From Hyunsoonleella aestuarii (lineage in GTDB: Bacteria > Bacteroidota > Bacteroidia > Flavobacteriales > Flavobacteriaceae): a stretch of DNA of 64,000 nt. Of this stretch, positions 28,444 through 39,219 are shown in pieces. The number at the start of each line of letters is the position of its first letter. The first letter of the stretch is position 1. The position numbers were made by a program, and so were the translations under genes. The stretch spans positions 1,888,001-1,952,000 of the forward strand of contig NZ_VAWB01000001.1 of NCBI RefSeq assembly GCF_006148925.1. The letters run 5' to 3'. Under the pieces are notes generated by a model, which saw nothing but the letters and a program-made list of their open reading frames with translations, was not told where the DNA came from and ran no database searches.

Positions 28444-30138
28444 TTAGAAGTTGGCGATTAAGCTAACATGCACCTTTGAATTTGAGAGCTTGAATTTTTG
28501 GTTTTCTGTTTTACCATTTGCATAATTAAACTTTAAAATACCAGCTTTAGTTAAAAGGCCAAAACCGAACCCATAACCAAAAAGTTTCTCTTTAATTTTA
28601 GTTATTTGGTTTTCAAAATATGCAACGTCTGTTATAGTGTGTATATAGATGCTGTTACTAATTTGAAATCTATATTCTGTATTAATTAATGCAAACAAAG
28701 AAGCATATAAACTATTTTCTTCAAACCCTCTAATTGAATTTATGCCTCCAAAACGCACAAGCTCATTTTCAAAATATGAGTCTGAATCCATTGACGACCC
28801 ATTTATCCTAAAATAAAGACTATTGCGAATATTTAGGTTAATGATCTTAAAAGCGTCAATAAATAATTGTGTTTGCTTTTCCGAAGTATTTGTGGTTTTT
28901 CTTTTGCCAAAGCTCGTTTCAAGAAATAATGCTGCTTTTACAGGAAATAGTAAGTTATTTGGTTGTTGTGATAAAAACTCATAGGCTAAGGAATAATATG
29001 TTGCATCGTAATCACTAATTAATTGCGAGTTATTATTGGACAACAAGTTATTTGATGTAGAAGAGTTTAGGCCAGTATAAATTTTTGACTTTGAGCTAAT
29101 TTGATAATGAAGCTTACCAATTTGATTAGTAGTTGTAAATGATGAGTCTCGTTTAAATATCTGCAAAGAAAGGTCTATGCCAAAGGGGGATTTGAACAAA
29201 TAAGGCATAGACAAGTTCGCGTTAAACGTTTTTTGATCGTTTTCATCACTCTTATAGATAAGTCTGAAAGACTCGCCATAATTTAGATTATTGGTAAGGT
29301 TCAAATTGAGATAGCCATCAAATTCTAGATTATTAGTTTCATCATTGGTTCCAAAACCTAAGAAACCATCAAAGTTATTGCTTTTAGTTTTTTTAATATA
29401 TAAATATAGATTGGTTGAGTCTTCGGTGAATAATACTTCTGGTGGTTTAATTTGATTTGCAAACCTGAGATTTTGAAGGCGTTCACTTTTTTTCTTTATT
29501 TCGGCTAGATCAAAAGTTTCATTGGGTTTAATTTTCAAGAAATATCTTAGATAAGATTTTGGGAATTTTTCATAACCTTTTATAATGATATTGTTAATCA
29601 TTCTTTTTTGTGCTTCAGAGTCAACAGTAAGTTGTGCTTCTAAGTTTGAGCTATCTCTTATTTTTATATGAGATAACTTCAGCTTTGAAAAAGGAAACCC
29701 CTTTTCAGAAATTTTCGAATTAATAAAGTTTAAAGCGTTTTCAACCTCACTAAAATTTAGAACAAAATAGTCATCAAAAACTTGACTTGAAATCATTTGA
29801 ATTGTTTCATCGTCTACTTGCCCTTTATTATGGTATATATATATGGTGTAATATTTTGACTTTAAATGGATTTCAGCCCCAAAAATAGAGTCGTTAATTT
29901 GTTTAAGTGTTTCTAGTTTGTTTTCAATAAAACCTTTTTTAAATAATGCGCTTTGAATAGAATCGATTTCAAATTCTATACTGTTATAATCCTTGTGGAA
30001 TTTTAAGTAGTTTAAAGAGTCAATGATTTTGGTTTCGAAATCAGTTTTACCAGAAACTTTTAGGTTTAAATTTTGACAAATCAATTCCGATGAAAAAAGT
30101 GTATAAATTATAAGGACTAAAAAAGGAATTCTTTGCAC
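28444..30138 (-). CDS. BamA/TamA-like outer-membrane protein (POTRA plus barrel)
   Basis: 564 residues with a signal peptide (about 1-21). The N-terminal half has POTRA-like segments (NNIIIKGYEKFPKSYLRYFL near 185-205). The C-terminal half reads as the 16-strand surface-antigen barrel of the Omp85 superfamily, with the family-like NELVRFGGINSIRGFEENSL motif near 455-475 and a final phenylalanine. Proteins of this kind insert or export outer-membrane or surface proteins. It is shorter than BamA and has fewer POTRAs, so it is not the essential BamA; whether it serves the neighbouring exported proteins is speculation. It is divergent from rpsL and precedes Sus unit 3 without a clear terminator. 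Confidence 0.75.
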   Translation of the reverse strand: MQRIPFLVLIIYTLFSSELICQNLNLKVSGKTDFETKIIDSLNYLKFHKDYNSIEFEIDSIQSALFKKGFIENKLETLKQINDSIFGAEIHLKSKYYTIYIYHNKGQVDDETIQMISSQVFDDYFVLNFSEVENALNFINSKISEKGFPFSKLKLSHIKIRDSSNLEAQLTVDSEAQKRMINNIIIKGYEKFPKSYLRYFLKIKPNETFDLAEIKKKSERLQNLRFANQIKPPEVLFTEDSTNLYLYIKKTKSNNFDGFLGFGTNDETNNLEFDGYLNLNLTNNLNYGESFRLIYKSDENDQKTFNANLSMPYLFKSPFGIDLSLQIFKRDSSFTTTNQIGKLHYQISSKSKIYTGLNSSTSNNLLSNNNSQLISDYDATYYSLAYEFLSQQPNNLLFPVKAALFLETSFGKRKTTNTSEKQTQLFIDAFKIINLNIRNSLYFRINGSSMDSDSYFENELVRFGGINSIRGFEENSLYASLFALINTEYRFQISNSIYIHTITDVAYFENQITKIKEKLFGYGFGFGLLTKAGILKFNYANGKTENQKFKLSNSKVHVSLIANF

Positions 30139-30242
30139 GGTAAAATCTGCTCTTTGTTGCTGTAAAACTAACGGAAAATAGACACTTATAATATAGTAGA
30201 TTGGGATATTTTTAAAAACTCCTAAAAATTAATGTTTTAGGG

Positions 30243-30273
30243 TTTGAATAATTCATTTTAATTTCTACCTTTG
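30243..30273 (+). promoter_or_regulatory. promoter of the ribosomal protein superoperon
   Basis: TTTG (30243-30246), 19-bp spacer, TACCTTTG (30266-30273) match the Bacteroidota -33/-7 consensus TTTG / TAnnTTTG at every fixed base. The start codon of rpsL is at 30317, implying a leader of about 35-40 nt. Confidence 0.78.
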
Positions 30274-30316
30274 CAGCCCTCTAAGAAGAGGATTTTTAAA
30301 TTTATATATATTATAT

Positions 30317-30691
30317 ATGCCAACAATTTCACAATTAGTAAGAACAGGAAGAGCCAAAATAACCAAGAAGAGTAAATCGGCTGCTTTAGATTCTTGTCCG
30401 CAAAGACGTGGTGTATGTACTCGTGTTTACACAACAACTCCTAAAAAACCAAACTCAGCAATGAGAAAGGTGGCAAGGGTTCGTTTAACAAACGGTAACG
30501 AGGTTAATGCATACATTGGTGGTGAAGGACATAATCTACAAGAGCACTCGATAGTATTGGTTAGAGGTGGAAGGGTAAAAGATTTGCCAGGAGTTAGATA
30601 TCATATTGTGCGTGGTGCTTTGGACACAGCAGGTGTTTCAGGTAGAACACAACGTAGATCTAAGTATGGTGCTAAACGCCCTAAGAAGTAA
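30317..30691 (+). CDS. rpsL: 30S ribosomal protein S12
   Basis: 124 residues, normal length. S12 sits at the decoding centre. The two lysines whose change gives streptomycin resistance in other bacteria are unaltered here (in TPKKPNS near 43 and [12 protein letters not shown] near 89), so the protein is wild type in those respects. First gene of the superoperon, directly behind the consensus promoter and followed by rpsG after 21 bp. Confidence 0.98.
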   Translation: MPTISQLVRTGRAKITKKSKSAALDSCPQRRGVCTRVYTTTPKKPNSAMRKVARVRLTNGNEVNAYIGGEGHNLQEHSIVLVRGGRVKDLPGVRYHIVRGALDTAGVSGRTQRRSKYGAKRPKK

Positions 30692-30712
30692 TTTAAACTT
30701 TAAGAAGAAGAC

Positions 30713-31189
30713 ATGAGAAAAAGAGCAGCAAAAAAGAGACCGCTTTTACCGGATCCACGATTTAACGATCAGTTAGTAACTCGTTTCGTTAACATGATGA
30801 TGTGGGATGGCAAGAAGTCGGTGGCTTTTAAAGTATTCTACGATGCTATCGATATTGTAGATTCAAAAAAAACTGACGAAGAAAAAACAGCATTAGAGAT
30901 TTGGAAAGACGCCTTATCTAACGTTATGCCTCACGTAGAAGTACGTAGTCGTAGAGTTGGTGGTGCAACATTTCAAATTCCAATGCAAATCCGTCCAGAC
31001 CGTAAAGTTTCTACAGCAATGAAATGGCTAATTGGCTATTCTCGTAAAAGGAACGAAAAATCTATGGCTAACCGTCTAGCAGCAGAAATCTTAGCCGCAG
31101 CTAAAGAAGAAGGAGCAGCTGTTAAGAAAAGAGTTGATACTCATAAGATGGCAGAAGCAAACAAAGCATTCTCTCACTTTAGATTTTAA
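30713..31189 (+). CDS. rpsG: 30S ribosomal protein S7
   Basis: 158 residues, starting [19 protein letters not shown], with the family core [13 protein letters not shown] and [18 protein letters not shown]7 nucleates assembly of the 30S head by binding the 3' domain of 16S rRNA. It lies between rpsL and fusA, the usual str-operon order, and ends 6 bp before fusA. Confidence 0.98.
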   Translation: MRKRAAKKRPLLPDPRFNDQLVTRFVNMMMWDGKKSVAFKVFYDAIDIVDSKKTDEEKTALEIWKDALSNVMPHVEVRSRRVGGATFQIPMQIRPDRKVSTAMKWLIGYSRKRNEKSMANRLAAEILAAAKEEGAAVKKRVDTHKMAEANKAFSHFRF

Positions 31190-31195
31190 TAGGAA

Positions 31196-33322
31196 ATGGC
31201 TAGAGATTTAAAATATACAAGAAACATAGGTATTGCTGCGCATATTGATGCAGGAAAAACTACTACAACAGAACGTATTCTTTATTATACAGGTGTATCT
31301 CACAAAATTGGAGAAGTACATGATGGTGCTGCTACAATGGACTGGATGGAGCAAGAGCAAGAAAGAGGTATTACAATTACTTCTGCTGCAACAACTTGTA
31401 CATGGAAGTTCCCAATCGAAAATGGGGAGCCTACACCAGAAACAAAAGGATATCACTTTAATATAATTGACACACCAGGTCACGTTGATTTTACCGTAGA
31501 GGTAAATCGTTCATTACGTGTACTTGATGGATTAGTATTCTTATTTAGTGCAGTTGATGGTGTTGAGCCACAATCTGAAACTAACTGGAGATTAGCAGAT
31601 AACTACAAAGTGCCTCGTATCGGTTTCGTTAATAAAATGGACCGTCAAGGATCTAACTTTTTAGGTGTTTGTCAACAAGTAAAAGATATGTTGAAATCTA
31701 ACGCGGTGCCAATCGTTTTAAACATTGGTGACGAAATAGATTTTAAAGGTATTATCGATTTAGTTAAAAACAGAGCTATTGTATGGCATGATGAAACTCA
31801 AGGGGCAACTTTTGATGTTATTGAAATTCCAGAAGAGCTTAAAGAGGAAGCTAGAAAATATAGAGCATTACTTATTGAAGAAGTTGCAACTTACGATGAA
31901 AACCTTTTAGAAAAATTCATGGAAGATGAAGATTCTATTACTGAAGACGAAGTGCATGCTGCACTTAGAGCTGCTGTAATGGATATGGCTATTATTCCAA
32001 TGATTTGTGGTTCTGCATTTAAAAATAAAGGTGTGCAATTCTTATTAGATGCTGTATGTCGTTATTTGCCTTCTCCAACTGATAGAGATAACATTGTAGG
32101 AACTAACCCAGATACTGGTGCAGATGAAATTCGTAAGCCAGATGCAAAAGATCCTTTTGCTGCATTAGCATTTAAAATTGCTACCGATCCGTTTGTAGGT
32201 CGTTTAGCATTCTTTAGAGCGTATTCTGGTCGTTTAGATGCTGGTTCTTATATCTTGAATAACCGTTCAGGTAAAAAAGAACGTATCTCTCGTATTTATC
32301 AAATGCACTCTAATAAACAAAATGCTATCGATTATATCGAGGCAGGAGATATCGGAGCAGCAGTAGGATTTAAAGACATCAAGACTGGTGATACTATGTC
32401 TGATGAAAAACATCCTATCGTTTTAGAATCTATGGACTTCCCAGATCCAGTAATTGGTATCGCGGTTGAGCCAAAAACTAAAGCTGATGTTGATAAGTTA
32501 GGTATGTCTTTAGCAAAATTAGCTGAAGAAGATCCAACATTTACAGCAAGAACAGATGAAGCTTCAGGACAGACTATTATTTCTGGAATGGGTGAGCTTC
32601 ACTTAGATATTATTGTTGACCGTCTTAAGCGTGAGTTTAAGGTTGAAGTAAATCAAGGTCAACCGCAGGTTGAGTACAAAGAGGCTATTACACAAGCTGC
32701 TGATCATAGAGAGGTTTATAAGAAGCAATCTGGTGGTCGTGGTAAGTTTGCTGATATTGTATTTACTATTGAACCAGCTGATGAAGGTGTAACTGGACTT
32801 CAGTTTGAATCTATAATCAAAGGTGGTAACGTTCCCAAAGAATTTATCCCTTCAATTGAAAAAGGATTTAAAATGGCAATGGTTAATGGACCTTTAGCAG
32901 GTTACGAAGTTGATTCTATGAAAGTAACATTAAAAGATGGGTCTTACCATGATGTGGATTCTGATCAGTTATCTTTCGAATTGGCCGCTAAACTTGGATT
33001 TAAAAATTCTGCAAAAGCTGCAAAAGCAGTAATTATGGAACCAATCATGAAACTTGAGGTAATTACTCCTGAAGAAAACATGGGTGACATTGTTGGAGAT
33101 TTAAATAGAAGAAGAGGACAAGTAAGTGACATGGGAGATAGAGCTGGTGCAAAAACTGTAAAAGCTACTGTACCATTATCTGAAATGTTTGGTTATGTTA
33201 CTACTTTAAGAACATTATCATCAGGACGTGCGACATCAACAATGGAATTTTCACACTATGCCGAAACTCCTTCTAACATATCTGAGGAAGTAATTAAAGC
33301 AGCTAAAGGCGTTGAAGCTTAA
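31196..33322 (+). CDS. fusA: translation elongation factor G
   Basis: 708 residues. The GTPase motifs are intact: [15 protein letters not shown] (G1, about 16), the switch region [20 protein letters not shown] (G3, about 91) and NKMD (G4, about 145). Domains II to V follow, with the C-terminal [23 protein letters not shown] drives translocation on the ribosome. The tuf gene that follows fusA in many phyla is absent; rpsJ comes 11 bp later. Confidence 0.98.
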   Translation: MARDLKYTRNIGIAAHIDAGKTTTTERILYYTGVSHKIGEVHDGAATMDWMEQEQERGITITSAATTCTWKFPIENGEPTPETKGYHFNIIDTPGHVDFTVEVNRSLRVLDGLVFLFSAVDGVEPQSETNWRLADNYKVPRIGFVNKMDRQGSNFLGVCQQVKDMLKSNAVPIVLNIGDEIDFKGIIDLVKNRAIVWHDETQGATFDVIEIPEELKEEARKYRALLIEEVATYDENLLEKFMEDEDSITEDEVHAALRAAVMDMAIIPMICGSAFKNKGVQFLLDAVCRYLPSPTDRDNIVGTNPDTGADEIRKPDAKDPFAALAFKIATDPFVGRLAFFRAYSGRLDAGSYILNNRSGKKERISRIYQMHSNKQNAIDYIEAGDIGAAVGFKDIKTGDTMSDEKHPIVLESMDFPDPVIGIAVEPKTKADVDKLGMSLAKLAEEDPTFTARTDEASGQTIISGMGELHLDIIVDRLKREFKVEVNQGQPQVEYKEAITQAADHREVYKKQSGGRGKFADIVFTIEPADEGVTGLQFESIIKGGNVPKEFIPSIEKGFKMAMVNGPLAGYEVDSMKVTLKDGSYHDVDSDQLSFELAAKLGFKNSAKAAKAVIMEPIMKLEVITPEENMGDIVGDLNRRRGQVSDMGDRAGAKTVKATVPLSEMFGYVTTLRTLSSGRATSTMEFSHYAETPSNISEEVIKAAKGVEA

Positions 33323-33333
33323 AATTTAAGAAA

Positions 33334-33639
33334 ATGAGTCAAAAAATCAGAATAAAACTTAAGTCTTACGATCACAATTTGGTAGATAAATCTGCTGATA
33401 AGATTGTAAAAACAGTAAAAAGTACTGGAGCTGTAGTAACTGGACCAATTCCATTACCAACGCACAAGAAAATTTTCACTGTGTTACGTTCTCCGCATGT
33501 AAACAAGAAATCAAGAGAGCAGTTTCAACTATCTTCTTATAAAAGATTGTTAGATATCTACTCGTCGTCATCAAAAACAATTGATGCCTTGATGAAGCTT
33601 GAATTACCAAGTGGTGTTGAAGTAGAGATTAAAGTATAA
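33334..33639 (+). CDS. rpsJ: 30S ribosomal protein S10
   Basis: 101 residues, normal length, with [40 protein letters not shown] and the [11 protein letters not shown] loop. S10 belongs to the 30S head and, with NusB, to antitermination complexes in other bacteria. A long structured spacer of 164 bp separates it from rplC. Confidence 0.98.
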   Translation: MSQKIRIKLKSYDHNLVDKSADKIVKTVKSTGAVVTGPIPLPTHKKIFTVLRSPHVNKKSREQFQLSSYKRLLDIYSSSSKTIDALMKLELPSGVEVEIKV

Positions 33640-33803
33640 GTATATTTCGGTAGTTAGTTGCCGAATGACATGTCTCACCGATGCGGTCGCGAGAAAAACG
33701 GATAAATACATTTCAGGGACGAAAGGTATTTTGTCCCTGAAGTTTTTAAAAAGAATGTTGAATTAGGTTTCAACGAAATAGTAATAATTAATAATAAATA
33801 AAT
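33640..33803 (+). promoter_or_regulatory. structured spacer before rplC, possible leader or attenuator
   Basis: Three successive hairpins can be drawn. TTCGG/CCGAA is at 33646-33650 with 33661-33665. CCG/CGG at 33678-33680 with 33699-33701 encloses GCGGTCGC. A 9-bp TTCAGGGAC/GTCCCTGAA stem at 33712-33720 with 33733-33741 is followed by GTTTTTAAA. The last resembles an intrinsic terminator or attenuator. Nearly all other spacers in the operon are under 25 bp, so this one probably has a function, perhaps autoregulation by L3 or L4. Confidence 0.5.
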
Positions 33804-34421
33804 ATGTCTGGGTTAATTGGAAAAAAAATCGGTATGACCAGCATCTTCGATGAAAACGGGAAGAATATTCCTTGTACAGTTATCGAAGCTGGACCATGTA
33901 TCGTTACCCAAGTCAGAACTGAAGAGGTTGACGGCTATGAAGCTATTCAACTCGGTTTCGATGACGCGACAGAAAAAAGCGCTACTAAAGCAGACTTAGG
34001 TCATGCTAAAAAAGCGGGTACTTCTGTAAAGCGTAAAATTGCTGAATTCAAAGGTTTTGATGAGGAGTACAAATTAGGAGATGCTATCACTGTAGAACAT
34101 TTCGCTGAAGGTGAATTTGTTGATATTGCGGGTACATCAAAAGGTAAAGGATTTCAGGGTGTTGTAAAACGTCATGGTTTTGGTGGTGTAGGTCAAGCTA
34201 CTCACGGTCAACATAACCGTTTGAGAGCGCCGGGTTCTATTGGGGCTGCATCTTATCCTGCACGTGTATTCAAAGGCATGAAAATGGCTGGAAGAATGGG
34301 TGGTGAAAAAGTGAAAGTTCAAAATTTAAGAGTTTTAAAAGTAGTTGCTGAAAAGAATCTACTCGTTGTTAAAGGTTGTGTACCTGGACACAAAAACGCT
34401 TATGTAACAATTCAGAAGTAA
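33804..34421 (+). CDS. rplC: 50S ribosomal protein L3
   Basis: 205 residues starting [20 protein letters not shown], with the central [14 protein letters not shown] and [20 protein letters not shown] loop that reaches toward the peptidyl-transferase centre. Its TAA stop overlaps the ATG of rplD by one base (TAATG), suggesting coupled translation. Normal length for the family. Confidence 0.98.
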   Translation: MSGLIGKKIGMTSIFDENGKNIPCTVIEAGPCIVTQVRTEEVDGYEAIQLGFDDATEKSATKADLGHAKKAGTSVKRKIAEFKGFDEEYKLGDAITVEHFAEGEFVDIAGTSKGKGFQGVVKRHGFGGVGQATHGQHNRLRAPGSIGAASYPARVFKGMKMAGRMGGEKVKVQNLRVLKVVAEKNLLVVKGCVPGHKNAYVTIQK

Positions 34422-35050
34422 TGAAAGTAGCAGTTTTAGATATAAACGGAAAAGACACAGGTAGAAAGGCAGACCTTTCTAAAGATGTGTTTGCTATTGA
34501 GCCTAATAATCACGCTGTGTATATGGATGTTAAACAATATTTAGCAAACCAAAGACAAGGTACTCACAAATCTAAAGAAAGAGCTGAGATTACTGGTAGT
34601 ACACGTAAGATTAAAAAGCAAAAAGGAACAGGTACGGCAAGAGCAGGTAGTATTAAGTCTGGAATTTTTAAAGGAGGTGGACGTATGTTTGGTCCAAGAC
34701 CAAGAAATTATAGCTTCAAACTTAATAAAAATTTAAAGCGTTTAGCGCGTAAATCTGCCTTAAGTATTAAAGCTGGAGAAAAGTCAATTACAGTTTTAGA
34801 AGACTTTAATTTCGACACTCCAAAAACTAAAAACTTTACAGCAATTTTAAAAGCTCTTGAGCTTGAAAACAAAAAATCTTTGTTTGTGTTGGGTGGGTCA
34901 AATAATAACGTATATTTGTCATCGCGCAATTTAAAAGGGTCTGAAGTTGTAACTTCTTCAGAATTAAGCACTTATAAGATTTTAAATGCAAATCAAGTGA
35001 TACTTTTAGAAGGTGCTTTAGAAGGAATTGAATCTAACTTAAGTAAATAA
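34421..35050 (+). CDS. rplD: 50S ribosomal protein L4
   Basis: 209 residues from ATG 34421 ([14 protein letters not shown]). A longer frame from 34376 exists but lies inside rplC. The extended loop KKQKGTGTARAGSIKSGIFK (about 65-85) is the exit-tunnel loop. In enterobacteria L4 also represses the S10 operon; whether it does so here, perhaps through the spacer before rplC, is open. Confidence 0.97.
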   Translation: MKVAVLDINGKDTGRKADLSKDVFAIEPNNHAVYMDVKQYLANQRQGTHKSKERAEITGSTRKIKKQKGTGTARAGSIKSGIFKGGGRMFGPRPRNYSFKLNKNLKRLARKSALSIKAGEKSITVLEDFNFDTPKTKNFTAILKALELENKKSLFVLGGSNNNVYLSSRNLKGSEVVTSSELSTYKILNANQVILLEGALEGIESNLSK

Positions 35051-35057
35051 GAAACAG

Positions 35058-35348
35058 ATGAGTATCTTAATTAAACCAATAATTACTGAAAAAGCGACAG
35101 CAGATAGCGAGTTAAGAAACTGCTATACTTTCTCAGTAAATACAAAGGCGAACAAGGTGGAAATCAAAAAAGCTGTAGAGGCTACTTATGGTGTTTCTGT
35201 TGAAAAAGTTCGTACTATAAATGTCCGTCCAGATCGTAGTACCAAGTATACAAAAACTGGTATTCAACATGGTAAAACAAATGCTGTTAAAAAAGCAATT
35301 GTACAACTGGCGGATGGTGAGATGATTGATTTATATGCTAATATGTAA
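35058..35348 (+). CDS. rplW: 50S ribosomal protein L23
   Basis: 96 residues, [20 protein letters not shown], with the [19 protein letters not shown] core. L23 lines the tunnel exit and docks SRP and trigger factor. It sits 7 bp after rplD and 5 bp before rplB. Confidence 0.97.
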   Translation: MSILIKPIITEKATADSELRNCYTFSVNTKANKVEIKKAVEATYGVSVEKVRTINVRPDRSTKYTKTGIQHGKTNAVKKAIVQLADGEMIDLYANM

Positions 35349-35353
35349 TTAGA

Positions 35354-36181
35354 ATGTCAGTAAGAAAATTAAAACCAATCACACCAGGACAGCGATTTAG
35401 AGTAGTAAACGGTTACGATGCCATTACTACTGATAAGCCGGAAAAGAGTTTACTCGTTCCGAATAAAAGGTCTGGTGGTAGAAACAATCGTGGGAAAATG
35501 ACTATGCGCTATATAGGTGGTGGTCATAAGAAAAAGTATCGTATTATCGATTTTAAGAGAGACAAAGCAGGAATTCCTGCTGAAGTAGCTTCAATCCAGT
35601 ATGATCCTAATAGAACAGCTTTTATCGCTTTGTTGAATTATCAAGATGGTGAAAAGAGATACATTATTGCACAAAATGGTTTACAAGTTGGGCAAAATGT
35701 AGTGTCTGGAAAAGAAGGTGTTGCTCCAGAAATTGGAAACGCTATGCCATTAAGTGAAATTCCATTAGGAACTATTATTTCTTGTTTAGAATTACGTCCA
35801 GGGCAAGGAGCTGTTATGGCTCGTAGTGCTGGAGCGTTTGCTCAGTTAATGGCAAGGGATGGTAAGTTTGCTACTGTTAAATTACCTTCAGGTGAAACAA
35901 GATTAATTCTTGTGAACTGTATGGCTACAATAGGTGTTGTATCTAATTCAGATCATCAATTACTAGTAGGAGGAAAAGCAGGTAGAACAAGATGGTTAGG
36001 TAGAAGACCACGTACTAGACCAGTAGTTATGAATCCAGTTGATCATCCAATGGGTGGTGGTGAAGGTAAATCTTCAGGTGGACACCCAAGATCTAGAAAT
36101 GGTATTCCAGCTAAAGGTTATAGAACACGTTCCAAAACAAAAGCAAGTAATAAATATATTGTAGAACGTAGAAAGAAATAA
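35354..36181 (+). CDS. rplB: 50S ribosomal protein L2
   Basis: 275 residues with [40 protein letters not shown] and the conserved C-terminal [20 protein letters not shown] that contains the peptidyl-transferase-centre histidine. Full length. L2 is needed for subunit joining and peptide-bond formation. Confidence 0.98.
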   Translation: MSVRKLKPITPGQRFRVVNGYDAITTDKPEKSLLVPNKRSGGRNNRGKMTMRYIGGGHKKKYRIIDFKRDKAGIPAEVASIQYDPNRTAFIALLNYQDGEKRYIIAQNGLQVGQNVVSGKEGVAPEIGNAMPLSEIPLGTIISCLELRPGQGAVMARSAGAFAQLMARDGKFATVKLPSGETRLILVNCMATIGVVSNSDHQLLVGGKAGRTRWLGRRPRTRPVVMNPVDHPMGGGEGKSSGGHPRSRNGIPAKGYRTRSKTKASNKYIVERRKK

Positions 36182-36184
36182 GAC

Positions 36185-36463
36185 ATGGCAAGATCATTAA
36201 AAAAAGGACCTTACGTTCATTATAAATTAGAAAGAAAAGTAGCTGCAAATGTTGAGTCTAACAAGAAAACAGTAATAAAAACTTGGTCTCGTGCAAGTAT
36301 GATTACTCCAGATTTCGTTGGACAAACTATAGCAGTGCACAATGGCCGTCAATTTGTTCCAGTTTATGTAACTGAAAACATGGTAGGTCATAAATTAGGA
36401 GAATTTTCACCAACACGTTCATTCCGTGGACATGCAGGTGCTAAAAATAAAGGTAAAAAGTAG
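36185..36463 (+). CDS. rpsS: 30S ribosomal protein S19
   Basis: 92 residues, [19 protein letters not shown], with [16 protein letters not shown] and [17 protein letters not shown]19 is in the 30S head with S13. It begins 3 bp after rplB. Confidence 0.98.
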   Translation: MARSLKKGPYVHYKLERKVAANVESNKKTVIKTWSRASMITPDFVGQTIAVHNGRQFVPVYVTENMVGHKLGEFSPTRSFRGHAGAKNKGKK

Positions 36464-36469
36464 TAAGCT

Positions 36470-36877
36470 ATGGGAAGTCGTAAAAAACAAATGGCAGACG
36501 CTATTAAGGAAGCAAAAAAGCACGTTGCTTTTGCAAAACTTAATAACTGTCCTACGTCACCAAGAAAAATGCGCTTAGTAGCCGATTTAGTAAGAGGTGA
36601 AAAGGTAGAGAATGCACTTAATATCTTAAAGTTCAACAACAAAGAAGCATCTGGAAGATTAGAGAAGTTGTTATTATCAGCTATCGCTAACTGGCAAGCA
36701 AAGAACGAGGATGCTGATGTTGAATCTGCAGAATTATTTGTAAAAGAGATTAGAGTTGATGGTGGATCGATGTTAAAGAGATTACGTCCAGCGCCTCAAG
36801 GTCGTGCACACAGAATAAGAAAACGTTCTAACCACGTAACATTAGTGGTTGGGGCTAACAATAACACACAAGCTTAA
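36470..36877 (+). CDS. rplV: 50S ribosomal protein L22
   Basis: 135 residues. The core [20 protein letters not shown] and the tunnel loop [20 protein letters not shown] (loop tip near residue 100) are present with no insertion or deletion that would suggest macrolide resistance. The N-terminus [17 protein letters not shown] is the extended form usual in Bacteroidota. Confidence 0.97.
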   Translation: MGSRKKQMADAIKEAKKHVAFAKLNNCPTSPRKMRLVADLVRGEKVENALNILKFNNKEASGRLEKLLLSAIANWQAKNEDADVESAELFVKEIRVDGGSMLKRLRPAPQGRAHRIRKRSNHVTLVVGANNNTQA

Positions 36878-36884
36878 TAAGAGT

Positions 36885-37604
36885 ATGGGACAAAAAACAA
36901 ATCCAATCGGAAATCGCTTAGGAATTATCAGAGGATGGGAATCTAACTGGTACGGAGGAAACGATTATGGTGATAAACTTGCCGAAGACGATAAGATTAG
37001 AAAATACGTTCACGCGCGTTTATCTAAAGCTAGTGTAAGTAGAGTAATTATTGAAAGAACTTTAAAACTTGTAACCGTTACTATCACTACTGCCAGACCT
37101 GGTATTATTATCGGTAAAGGCGGTCAAGAGGTAGACAAGTTAAAAGAAGAGCTTAAAAAAATTACTGGAAAAGAAGTTCAGATTAACATCTTTGAGATTA
37201 AAAGACCTGAACTAGATGCATTTTTAGTAGGATCTAGTATTGCTCGTCAAATTGAAAACAGAATTTCATACAGACGTGCAATCAAGATGGCTATCGCTGC
37301 TACAATGCGTATGAATGCTGAAGGAATTAAAATCCAAATTAGTGGTCGTTTAAATGGTGCTGAAATGGCGCGATCTGAGCACTACAAAGAAGGACGTATT
37401 CCTTTATCAACTTTTAGAGCCGATATTGACTATGCTTTAGTTGAAGCACACACTACTTATGGTAGATTGGGTGTAAAAGTATGGATCATGAAAGGTGAAG
37501 TATATGGTAAAAGAGAGCTTTCTCCGCTTGTTGGTTTATCTAAGAAGCAAGGAAAAGGTGGAGCAGGACGTGGCGGAAATAAAGGGCCTCGTCGTAGAAA
37601 GTAA
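36885..37604 (+). CDS. rpsC: 30S ribosomal protein S3
   Basis: 239 residues from ATG 36885 ([20 protein letters not shown]); a start at 36849 would overlap rplV and is not used. The KH domain carries [14 protein letters not shown], and the C-terminal domain [20 protein letters not shown] helps form the mRNA entry tunnel. The tail is basic and Gly-rich. Confidence 0.98.
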   Translation: MGQKTNPIGNRLGIIRGWESNWYGGNDYGDKLAEDDKIRKYVHARLSKASVSRVIIERTLKLVTVTITTARPGIIIGKGGQEVDKLKEELKKITGKEVQINIFEIKRPELDAFLVGSSIARQIENRISYRRAIKMAIAATMRMNAEGIKIQISGRLNGAEMARSEHYKEGRIPLSTFRADIDYALVEAHTTYGRLGVKVWIMKGEVYGKRELSPLVGLSKKQGKGGAGRGGNKGPRRRK

Positions 37605-37625
37605 TTTTTTATAAAGTAAAGAAAA

Positions 37626-38045
37626 ATGTTACAGCCTAAAAGAACAAAATTTCGTAAACAGCAAAAAGGACGTATGAAAGGTCTCTCTGGAAGAGGACAC
37701 CAACTTTCAAACGGTACTTTTGGAATAAAAGCATTAGACGCTACGTTTATTACAGCACGTCAAATTGAAGCAGCACGTATTGCCGCTACGCGTTACATGA
37801 AAAGAGAAGGTCAACTTTGGATTAAAATATTTCCAGACAAGCCTATTACAAAAAAGCCTCTTGAAGTACGTATGGGTAAAGGTAAAGGTGGTGTAGAACT
37901 ATGGGTAGCAGTATGTAGACCTGGTCGTGTTTTATTTGAAGTTGGTGGTGTGCCATTAGACGTTGCTAAAGAAGCATTACGTTTAGCTGCTCAAAAATTA
38001 CCGGTTAAAACTAAGTTTATAATCGCTAGAGATTACGAAGCATAA
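37626..38045 (+). CDS. rplP: 50S ribosomal protein L16
   Basis: 139 residues, [19 protein letters not shown], with [16 protein letters not shown] and [19 protein letters not shown]16 organises the A-site and tRNA accommodation on the 50S. The RMGKGKG loop is unaltered. Confidence 0.98.
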   Translation: MLQPKRTKFRKQQKGRMKGLSGRGHQLSNGTFGIKALDATFITARQIEAARIAATRYMKREGQLWIKIFPDKPITKKPLEVRMGKGKGGVELWVAVCRPGRVLFEVGGVPLDVAKEALRLAAQKLPVKTKFIIARDYEA

Positions 38046-38058
38046 TTTATTTGATATT

Positions 38059-38250
38059 ATGAAACAATCAGAAATTAAAGAATTATCTGTAGCTGAGTTA
38101 CAAGAAAAACTTGGTGAAACAAAAAAGAGTTATTCAGACCTAAAATTGGCTCATGCAATATCTCCTTTAGAAAATCCAATTCAGTTACGTGCAATAAGAC
38201 GTACCGTAGCTAGAATTGCGACTGAATTAACTAAAAGAGAATTACAATAA
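38059..38250 (+). CDS. rpmC: 50S ribosomal protein L29
   Basis: 63 residues, MKQSEIKELSVAELQEKL, with the family motif LRAIRRTVARIATELTKREL. Small two-helix protein near the tunnel exit, next to L23. Its position between rplP and rpsQ is canonical. Confidence 0.97.
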   Translation: MKQSEIKELSVAELQEKLGETKKSYSDLKLAHAISPLENPIQLRAIRRTVARIATELTKRELQ

Positions 38251-38262
38251 TTCTGCTGAAAG

Positions 38263-38520
38263 ATGGAAACAAGAAATTTAAGAAAAGAACGTATAGGAGT
38301 TGTTACAAGTAACAAAATGCAGAAATCTATTGTGGTTTCTGAGGTGAAAAAAGTAAAGCACCCTATGTATGGTAAGTTCGTACTAAAGACTAAAAAGTAC
38401 GTAGCACACGACGAGCAAAATGACTGCAACGAAGGAGATACTGTAAGAATCATGGAAACAAGACCTTTAAGTAAATCTAAATGTTGGAGATTAGTTGAAA
38501 TAATTGAAAGAGCTAAGTAA
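38263..38520 (+). CDS. rpsQ: 30S ribosomal protein S17
   Basis: 85 residues with [20 protein letters not shown] and [20 protein letters not shown], the OB-fold core that binds 16S rRNA early in assembly. Stop codon is 2 bp before rplN. Confidence 0.97.
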   Translation: METRNLRKERIGVVTSNKMQKSIVVSEVKKVKHPMYGKFVLKTKKYVAHDEQNDCNEGDTVRIMETRPLSKSKCWRLVEIIERAK

Positions 38521-38522
38521 TT

Positions 38523-38891
38523 ATGGTACAACAAGAATCAAGACTTAAAGTAGCAGATAACACCGGAGCAAAGGAAGTTTTAACTATCCGTGTTCTTGGT
38601 GGTACTAAAAGAAGATACGCTTCTGTTGGAGACAAAATTGTTGTTTCTGTAAAAGATGCCACTCCTAATGGAAACATTAAAAAAGGAGCAGTTTCTACAG
38701 CAGTTGTTGTACGTACTAAGAAAGAAGTAAGAAGACCAGACGGATCTTATATAAGATTTGACGATAACGCATGTGTGTTGTTAAACCCAACGGGTGAGAT
38801 GAGAGGTACACGTGTATTTGGTCCTGTTGCTAGAGAACTTCGTGACAAACAATTCATGAAGATTGTATCATTAGCACCAGAGGTGCTTTAA
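38523..38891 (+). CDS. rplN: 50S ribosomal protein L14
   Basis: 122 residues, [20 protein letters not shown], with [20 protein letters not shown] and [10 protein letters not shown]14 forms intersubunit bridges. Length and sequence are canonical. Confidence 0.98.
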   Translation: MVQQESRLKVADNTGAKEVLTIRVLGGTKRRYASVGDKIVVSVKDATPNGNIKKGAVSTAVVVRTKKEVRRPDGSYIRFDDNACVLLNPTGEMRGTRVFGPVARELRDKQFMKIVSLAPEVL

Positions 38892-38905
38892 TACAAATTA
38901 TTAAG

Positions 38906-39217
38906 ATGGGAAAGCTTAAAATAAAAACTGGAGATACTGTTAAAGTAATTGCTGGAGACCATAAAGGATCTGAAGGAAAAGTGCAAAAGGTATTAATAGA
39001 CAAGAACAAAGCGATTATTGAAGGTGTAAACTTGGTTAAGAAACATACTAAACCAAGTGCTCAAAACCCTCAAGGTGGAATCGTAGAGAAAGAAGCAGCT
39101 ATTCATGTTTCAAACTTATCGTTGTTAACTTCAAAAGGAGATACAACTAGAGTGGGTTACAGAATAGAAGGCGATAAAAAAGTAAGATTTTCAACAAAAT
39201 CTAATGAAGTAATATAG
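38906..39217 (+). CDS. rplX: 50S ribosomal protein L24
   Basis: 103 residues with the KOW motif [20 protein letters not shown] near the N-terminus and [21 protein letters not shown]24 starts 50S assembly. Stop is 2 bp before rplE. Confidence 0.97.
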   Translation: MGKLKIKTGDTVKVIAGDHKGSEGKVQKVLIDKNKAIIEGVNLVKKHTKPSAQNPQGGIVEKEAAIHVSNLSLLTSKGDTTRVGYRIEGDKKVRFSTKSNEVI

Positions 39218-39219
39218 TT

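Noticed and set aside
33323-33333. Missing tuf gene as a deletion scar
   Set aside because: fusA directly followed by rpsJ is the normal arrangement in Bacteroidota, so it is not an oddity of this genome.
34376-34420. Extension of rplD into rplC
   Set aside because: L4 conservation begins at MKVAVLD, whose ATG overlaps the rplC stop as TAATG.
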